A DNA stretch of 64,000 nt, from positions 12,615,845-12,679,844 of the forward strand of contig JABAKD010000015.1 of the NCBI GenBank assembly GCA_012845835.1. Reading direction: 5' to 3'. Position 1 is the stretch's first letter. Every line of letters begins with the position of its first letter. Under the pieces are notes generated by a model. It made no database searches. It had not been told where the DNA came from and saw nothing but the letters and a program-made list of their open reading frames with translations. A program made the position numbers and the translations under genes. This document shows positions 57,140 to 64,000 of the stretch, one piece after another. This DNA is from Undaria pinnatifida (taxonomy: Eukaryota; Sar; Phaeophyceae; Laminariales; Alariaceae).

Positions 57140-60100
57140 CCTAGTTTGCGAGGAAACATAAACTTAGTATAACCCCACACAAAAAGAATGAACAAACTAC
57201 CAGGCAGCCAGGACACCATCACATCGAGGCACACAGCATCTACCACAGGGCATCCCGGACACACCAGACGGCATCCACAACACTCAAGAACGTTCCCGAA
57301 GAGGCTGCCAGATTCCTAGAAGACGCTCTGCGGGATTGCCCACGGCAGGCAGGCTGACGCGTCATCAAGAGTGCCCGTCGCGGCACAAATTTAGCTTTTT
57401 GATGCGAACACGTAACAGCCACCAAACAATTTCCTCCCCAATATGAACGCTCTTCTTGCGTTCTTTAGAGACCGACGAGCTGTGGCCCACACACCAATGC
57501 AACGCGCCACCAACGCTCCACCCACGCCATTGCCACAGGTGCCGAAGACTCTACCGGCCCTACCCTTGGCCTGTATCAAGGCCTGTTTGCAGACCACCTA
57601 CAGCAGCAGTAAAGTGGCCTTTCGGTGTTCTTGAATTTTGGGCAGTATGCTCAACATTAAAATTGCCACACCCGTACATGAAAACCCGCGAAGAGTTTCA
57701 ATTTCAAAAATATTCTCGGAGATCGGAAGACAGGACAACACCAAGCAAGGCAGACGAGAGACAGACACGGTGCGTCTTTCTTCACTCAAGCACCCCCGTC
57801 TCCACCCCTGAGGCAGTCGGTCTCCACTCTCGAAGAAGCCGGTCTCCACCTTGTTGAAGCCTCGAGTTACCCGCTCAAACCGAAAGGTAGAAGGATTTAT
57901 CTTGTTGTGTCCAGCTTGCCCGACCGTTTTACATGTCGCACCACCGATGTATCTGCGACTTCCCGGCTTGCAAGGAGGGCACCACATGTTTCTTGTTTTT
58001 CAGAAGCTCCTCGAACCTTGAGGAGTTCTACGACTTTACCTCACCCAAATAACTTAATTGGTGCAGACGGAAAACGTTACCAGACAGACGGATCCATGCC
58101 CGCCCTTGGCTTGCAAACAGAGCAATGTTGGGACATGAGAGTGACATCCCGACAGCTTCGGGTTAAAGCGACCCGCGCTTTAAAAATCATCTCAGCCATG
58201 AAGCTATGAGGAGTTGCCACTATCGTATTGCGCGTTCATTATACGATGTGCCTATTGTATATTGTAGAAACCATGGGATTGTATATCGTACGGGGTTTTC
58301 AGCCCCGGATGTCAATCACGTTAAGGTATCACGTTCTACCCTGATAGACACAAACGTTTAAAGCAGAGCGAAATCCCAGATCGTCAGTGGAATACCATTT
58401 CCGGAGAACCCATATGTGGTTGCTTTCTTAAATCTCATTGAATCAAAGTAATTAAATAGATCCATATGGAGGTGGAGTGCCTGCTATGTGACCCCGGATC
58501 TGCGTCACTACTAGGAGGGAGCACGAGAGAAGTGCGAGGATCATAAATCGAACGGAGGACAAGAACAAAAATAGGAGACCGTCCAACCTTCAACTGGGGT
58601 CGTGACGTAGCTTGGGTGAAGATCCCCACTAAAGTTTGTACTTAGTAGGAGGAAACGTCGGTTGATAAACACAAGGTACAAATCGGGAGGGGACCTTTCC
58701 AGTTGCCTTCACGGATCATGGTCCAACCCGCGGGTCGGGTGCAGAGATTATCACAACATCGCGGGTCAAGTCAGGTTTTTCTTTCTCCAATTTCACAAGT
58801 CGAGAATGCGTGCTTCGTATGATCGAGGTAGCACTTTGTGGCCAATAGATAGGAATATTGTTTTCTGCATGACCTTAGCCCTCCACCATAAGTAAGCCAG
58901 CAGATATAGTGGGATTGATATCCTTGTTTTGAAGAATGCCTTTTGTAATACATGGGCAATACGATTTTCCGTCCGATACATATCACTTCCACTGTGTCTC
59001 AAAATCTGTTTTTGGCGTGGAGTGTAGAGTAGTGTCGGTCACATGAGGAGCCCCAGGAACACAAGGGTGCATCTCCACCGTAGCCCGTTGCCGGGGTTGA
59101 TCACCCTGACCCGACTCGACCCGACCCACGAGACCGGGTCAGTGAAAACCCCTGGAAGAGCCAACGACCGCAGTGGCTGATTGGGTGAGGTTTAAGGGCA
59201 GGGGTAAGGCTTGCAGCCACTGCACATAGCACGTTTGGGTTCGAGTTTGGACCAGGGTCGGCATACGCTACGGTACAGACACACTCACCCAGCTTAGGAG
59301 GTTCCTCGCGAAAGAGAAGCTCTATATACTTGACACCAAAGCTGAATCGGAGGGAGAACGAATTTGCTACCCCATGAAAAATCTCGTGGGCCGGGTATGC
59401 ACCAAGGAATGTTGCAGAGTTAAACTAATCATTTTTCGACGAATATGGAGTTATAAAGCCCCTCGTTCAGTACCCGGTTCCGCCCAAACGCGCTACCTTT
59501 ATAGTAACAGGCGTCGGGGGTAGGGTTAGGCCTTGATTCAGGGCCAGGGGTTAGGCGTGTTAAATAGAGCAGACTGAAAGTGTGTGTGTGTGTGTGACCA
59601 CCAGGTCCTTCACTCTACATGGTTTGTTACCCACGATATGTTAGCCAACCAGATGAGGAATAAGGGTGGGACATGACAGCATAAAGCACGAGGATCCCCC
59701 GCGCACGAATCGGTGATGAATGCGTTCCAACTCCAAAAGATAACGAACGGCGGACCAAGGTTATGAAAGTGATCAGACCCAGATACACACTTAGTGTGTA
59801 TATCTACTTCACTTCAAGTCCGCCGGCTTTGGGTAATGCTTTGGATGGGGGAAAAGCGAATTATGGAGTACTTGTCGCCGTCTATTGTGCTACGAAAACA
59901 TCAGTGACGACAAAACGAACTTACACCGAGATGTAGACACCGCGGCACATATCGTCAGTCAAGCCCTTCTCGATGCACGGGGCGCCAACGAAACATTGAT
60001 CGTGCTGCACACCTCGTCGAGCATACTGTTTGAAGCGGTCGTTAGTTTTGACGATTTCTGCAATAAGGGTAGCGCGATAGGAAGAATATTTCTGATCTCA

Positions 60101-60580
60101 AGTATTCCTGACTGACGAGGGTCTTCCCCAACTTACGGCTACGCTACCACCTAAACGTCGTCGGAATTGTTTATGGCTAATGTTGTAAATCTGATACACC
60201 TTTGGTTCGTGGAAAATGTTGAGCTTTATCCATTTTTTTTTCACCCTGAAGAAACTAACCTGATTGATCGGATACCATGTGGTACGTGCTTCGTTCAAGA
60301 GCCCCCGTTGACCACTCGTTGCTCGACCCAACAAAAGCGTCTAACCTAATCGTATCAAGCGCTAACACGAGACTTCTTCAGATAACCAGTTAAATCGTCC
60401 GAGTCTGGATGTCAAAATAAATAGTCATCGAACTGTATTTAGTGGGGGCCAGTATCGTTGGTCGTCGGCCTAAGATGGTGTATGACGAGAATAAAACAAA
60501 AGCTCTAGATTACTGTTCGACGTTACCCTATCCTGATCAAAAACCCCGCCACAGACATATTCTTCCGATAAAAAGCTTAC
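57140..60580. other. Unassigned stretch after the tandem array
   Basis: No domain-bearing gene recognised. It holds a (TG)8 run at 59580-59596, a CCCGACTCGACCCGACCC tract near 59107-59125 and a weak telomere-like GGGTAGGGTTAGG at about 59518-59530. A 76-codon plus frame at 59885-60115 looks protein-like (VDTAAHIVSQALLDARGANE) but has no recognised family. Confidence 0.4.
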
Positions 60581-60664
60581 CTCCGTACCATCCCGCGGCG
60601 TTGTCGTTGAAGTACGTGCTGCCTTGGACGCCGATAGAACAATTCTCAAACGCGAAGACAGCCC
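60581..60664 (-). pseudogene. Isolated beta-helix (POMP-like) exon
   Basis: An 84-nt exon between acceptor GGCTCTTCGCAG and donor GGAG then GTAAGC. It encodes GAVFAFENCSIGVQG, then STYFNDNAAGWYGG. Phase 1 at both ends. It is antisense to an 83-codon plus frame that I take to be a shadow. Confidence 0.65.
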
Positions 60665-62579
60665 CTGCGAAGAGCCGACAGACGTTTGAGTAAGGGTTCA
60701 CGGACGCAGGTTACGATAGAGATGTATTACTTGTATTTTGAGGTTCCCGACATGAGATCAATACTTGAGGAAAGATCTGATATATGGAGAAATGCAAAGG
60801 TGCCACCTGATGAGTAATCGCATGGCGTAGATAAAAAGCGAAACAGTTATCTGACCAATAACGAAATTTGCGGCGATTTTCAGGCCAAGAAGACCTTGTC
60901 GTTCAGAAGCCATTTTAACCACGAAGTGTTACCCGTATCGCAGAACGTTTTTTCAGCCCGCCAAAGGTGGCACGACGATGACACATCCGCTACTACTGTA
61001 AATACCGCTTCAGAGGCGCGCTTCTGTAGGAAACACGCGCCACCATAAAAGAGGCACGTTTTGAATCAAACGGGTTCTGAGCGACGTGGCTCTTTGGCCC
61101 AAACTTCGTCGTGATTATTATTGTTGTCTTGCGATGGGGTTTGTCATATAGCTAGGGGCCACGGAGATTATTCGTCTTTCAAAAATGTTGCTATTCTCCA
61201 GGTCTCTTGTTGGGTGAACTATGAACCTCTTCAAGTCAGGAGTTACAAACATATACCTGGTGTACCACCACCGTGTTACGTAACGCGCGTCCTTGACGCT
61301 CCGAGGCTCGTAAATAGGCGAGCTATAAAACCTACATCCCACAATCCACGTCGAAATACATTTCAATCCATGACCGATGTACGTTCTCGTGGGCTGGTTG
61401 TCCGGAAAATGCCATGGTTGACTGAACATATACCCATGCTACGGTAAGAGAGTTAACCAAACGTTCACCGCACTGATTTACGTAAAACACGTAACTCTTA
61501 AATAGGCTTTAAAATTGTTTTTTGTTGCGGCTGATAAAACGTACATCGCCTACGGGAACGCTGCTTTTTGAGGATCTGACAGCAAAAAGTGCCAAATATA
61601 AACCCCCTGCCGAAGCCTTACTTTAATCCACATCGTGTCCGACGACGTTGGGTAGTTCCTGAGCCGCAGAGCTCCCCCATCAAAAACGCTTGAACGTGTA
61701 TTTTCTAGAGTATATAGAGTACGCGTGTTCGAAACATGATTCTTTCGTTTTTCTGCGTTTTGTAACATGAAAAACCGTATACCTCAACCTACAAGAGAGT
61801 ATAGAGAAAGCTGAAAGAGCAACCAGATCAACCAACCCTGCATAGAGTTGGTGGGCTCCGACATTCGGACATCGATTCCCCATCAAGTGCTATGCCTACC
61901 TCAGCACGCGCCATTTTAATCAATATAATTGTCTTGTATGTCTTCAAGCCAATTGACGGAGACCAGGGTAATTGGCGACCATGGCGTGCACTATGTGAGT
62001 AGGAACATGCTAGATAGACCTTTGAACGGGCAGCCCGCAAACTCACAGGGGGCGCTACAGGACGTTGCGGTTAGCTGCATGAAAATCATTCCATCTGAGC
62101 ACAGCTCACCATGAACCTCCTACGTCTCCGGCAGTATTACCGTGGAAAGAAGCAAGGGCTTCGACGACCACGGGAGTGGTTCATCCCATGAATACGGCAT
62201 ATGTGGGCACGCAATGAGAATCGTCTCACATTTTGACGGGTTGGCGCTATTGCTGTATTTGCCGTTCGACAACGTGCATCGTGAGATTCAGCGTTTGATC
62301 ACCAGTATACAGTGCCACGGAGAGAAGAACAAGCTCACAGGAAGAACACAAAAAAGCAAGACTCTACAGTAATGCGCACCAAGTCTCTCTCCCTCCCTTA
62401 CCTAATTCCGGTCAAGAATTGCTCTACTTTGTCCACCTACCGCTATTGCTCCCCCCTTCCTATTCGTCTCATGCATGCTCATCTACCGTCTACACCATCG
62501 GTTCCCCCCAATATCGACTTTCATTGGTGACTTTACCTATTGCTATGTGGCACATGATACGAAATAGGCTCGCCATTTC

Positions 62580-62690
62580 GATTTTGAGACACTTCACTTA
62601 GAGCTTTTGTACCCCACACTAAATCATACATATTTCAATTGTGAGGCTCATCACTTGAGCGTTCTGTACCCCACACTATAGCATACACAA
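62580..62690. repeat. Imperfect tandem repeat (about 60 bp, two copies)
   Basis: CACTTAGAGCTTTTGTACCC...ACACTA and CACTTGAGCGTTCTGTACCC...ACACTATAGCATACA follow each other. Confidence 0.6.
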
Positions 62691-62698
62691 GGCAAACT

Positions 62699-62868
62699 GA
62701 AGCCGTTACCCGATGACGAAAACCAACGCCTATGTCGTCAAAATATTGATATTGCGAAGAAGGAATGACATCCCCCCGGCGAAGCCGTTACCCGTTACCC
62801 ATGACGAAAACCAACGCCTATGTCGTCAAAATATTGATATTGCGAAGAAGGAATGACATCCCCCCGGC
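62699..62868. repeat. Tandem duplication of an ~82-88 bp unit
   Basis: 62699-62780 and 62781-62868 are identical except for a 6-bp GTTACC insertion in the second copy, itself a short tandem duplication (CCGTTACCCGTTACC). Confidence 0.95.
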
Positions 62869-63309
62869 GTTTTGTTATGCCAAATGTTTTCCCTCCATCG
62901 TGCCGAGCGTGATAGTGTGAATCGATCTAACCCGGCCCCGCCAGGTAACGGGTCGAGATTGCATTGAAGGATTTAGTGGGGCGTTGAGTAGAAAAGTACT
63001 GTCTATAAAGAAGTTTGGCGGGTACAAGACAGAAGTGACAGGAGTAATAGAAGAATGGGTAACGCAAGTTCTATAGATACAATAGCTGTCGTTAAAACGA
63101 GCGACAACTGATAGATGTAACTGTCGTCAGATGTGTTCGTCCACGGGCCATTCGTTCGTGTGATTGCGAGGGGCACCACAGGTGGAATAAAGCCGATGTG
63201 ACGTTTGTTGTATTGCAATTAATGTGGTCATTAGTTGGCCGTGACATCGTTGAAGACACCCATGCCTGTGTACCTACCCCGCCGCGTGCTTTGTGCTAAG
63301 TCTACCAGC

Positions 63310-63880
63310 CTAACTAATCTCTTGCCGCAACCTAGCCTTCATGGTGTCTGAGTTTCCAAGCTTGCCTATCCTGTCAAACCTCATTGGCTCTACCATGAGG
63401 TCCGCTAGTCTTTTAGCTCTACTGAGACAGACGAAAGTAAGCCCCGTGCAGGCCTCCTTCGGCCCCAAGCCTATGACGGCCTTCTCTAACGTCTGCCCCT
63501 GTGATTTGTGCATAGTGATGGCCCAGCAGAGCCTCAACGGCAGTTGCGTCCTGACCTGCGTTCCCCCGTCCTGCCAAGTAGTGTCTACGGGAGAAATCGG
63601 CACACACCCTCTATATATATATCTCCTTAGACGACCATTCCCCCCCTGAGTACCCTCTGAACTTAATGACAACGTAAAGGGGGAGGTTCGGCGGGGGCGC
63701 GTCGTCTGCAAACACCAACTCGACGACTTGGCCTCGAATGCCGTTAACGAGTCTAACTTGTTGGTACAGGTTCTTCGTGAGCATGACCTTATCTCCCTTA
63801 GCTAGGTAGAGGTCCCTCTCAAGCCCCTCCGCCGTGTCTGCTTTCGCCTTTCTGGCGTTGGCGCACGGACCGAGTTTGGG
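63310..63880 (-). pseudogene. Pif1-like / Helitron-type helicase C-terminal region with frameshift
   Basis: Two minus-strand frames join at a G7 run (plus-strand C at 63640-63646). The upstream frame reads AEGLERDLYLAKGDKVMLTK, NLYQQVRLVNGIRGQVVELV and VVIKFRGYSGG. The downstream frame reads VPISPVDTTWQDGG, LPLRLCWAITMHKSQGQTLE and TGLTFVCLSRAKRL, ending at TAG 63310-63312. These are the conserved C-terminal helicase blocks of Pif1 and Helitron helicases (LVNG..G.V, QlPL..AWAIT.HKSQG.TL, GL.yV.LSR). One extra or missing G would restore the frame. A further break occurs near 63881. The Walker motifs lie outside the window. Confidence 0.75.
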
Positions 63881-64000
63881 TCAATCGCCCCCAACGGACG
63901 TCTCTCCATGATGACCTACTCTCACCACGTGACAGCAGTATATACACTCAGCGGACACACCCCTAGCGGGCACACACTCTCCATGCCCGCTCTCCGCTGG

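Larger units (their letters stand above)
60665..63309. other. Unassigned stretch with unidentified coding-like frames
   Basis: Plus-strand frames at about 60710-60819 (EMYYLYFEVPDMRSILEERS), 61121-61447 and 62142-62372 have protein-like content. They have no recognised domain and no clear splice links. Confidence 0.3.

Noticed and set aside
62699-62868. CRISPR-like direct repeats
   Set aside because: Only two long adjacent copies with no spacers, in a eukaryotic context.
63341-63649. 102-codon plus-strand frame
   Set aside because: Antisense to the helicase region, whose minus-strand motifs are specific.

Overview
This is eukaryotic nuclear DNA, most likely from a brown alga or a related stramenopile. 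The host genes are split by GT-AG introns. TTAGGG/CCCTAA telomere-type motifs occur internally. The host-type genes are an ankyrin family resembling the large brown-algal one and a beta-helix (polymorphic outer membrane protein-like) membrane protein. The rest is mostly LTR retrotransposons and repeats. Nothing looks bacterial: there are no operons, CRISPR arrays or rRNA genes. The organism assignment is inference.

Layout. 1-1834 (+): the 3' part of a spliced Mutator-like (MULE) transposase gene with a SWIM zinc finger. 2788-4002 (-): an ankyrin-repeat gene with two in-frame stops. 6096-9075 (-): a multi-exon beta-helix/transmembrane protein gene. 9.4-11.0 kb: two arrays of one minisatellite. 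15.5-17.8 kb: a 12-bp, nearly self-complementary satellite with telomere-like islands. 17.9-21.5 kb: a decayed Ty3/gypsy element with diverged LTRs and no RT, RNase H or integrase. About 24.1 and 24.7 kb: tRNA-derived SINE-like pieces. 26.7-29.5 kb: a decayed Ty1/copia element. Its 3' part recurs in a tandem array.

The main structure is an exact head-to-tail duplication of about 8.05 kb. Unit 1 is 32812-34201 plus 42403-49087, and unit 2 is 49088-57139. A complete 8.2-kb chromovirus-like Ty3/gypsy element (34202-42398, minus strand) sits inside unit 1. Its two 432-bp LTRs read as identical and a short target-site duplication flanks it. Unit 2 keeps the empty site, so the element arrived after the duplication. 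Gag and Pol lie in the same frame, separated by one UGA followed by CGG and a GC-rich hairpin. This is the layout of programmed stop-codon readthrough.

Beyond the array, 57.1-63.3 kb is mostly unassigned, with one isolated beta-helix exon at 60.6 kb. The right edge holds the C-terminal part of a Pif1-like helicase (minus strand), frameshifted at a C7/G7 run. Isolated beta-helix exons of 78-84 nt, all minus strand and phase 1-1, recur at 22.1, 45.1, 53.2 and 60.6 kb.
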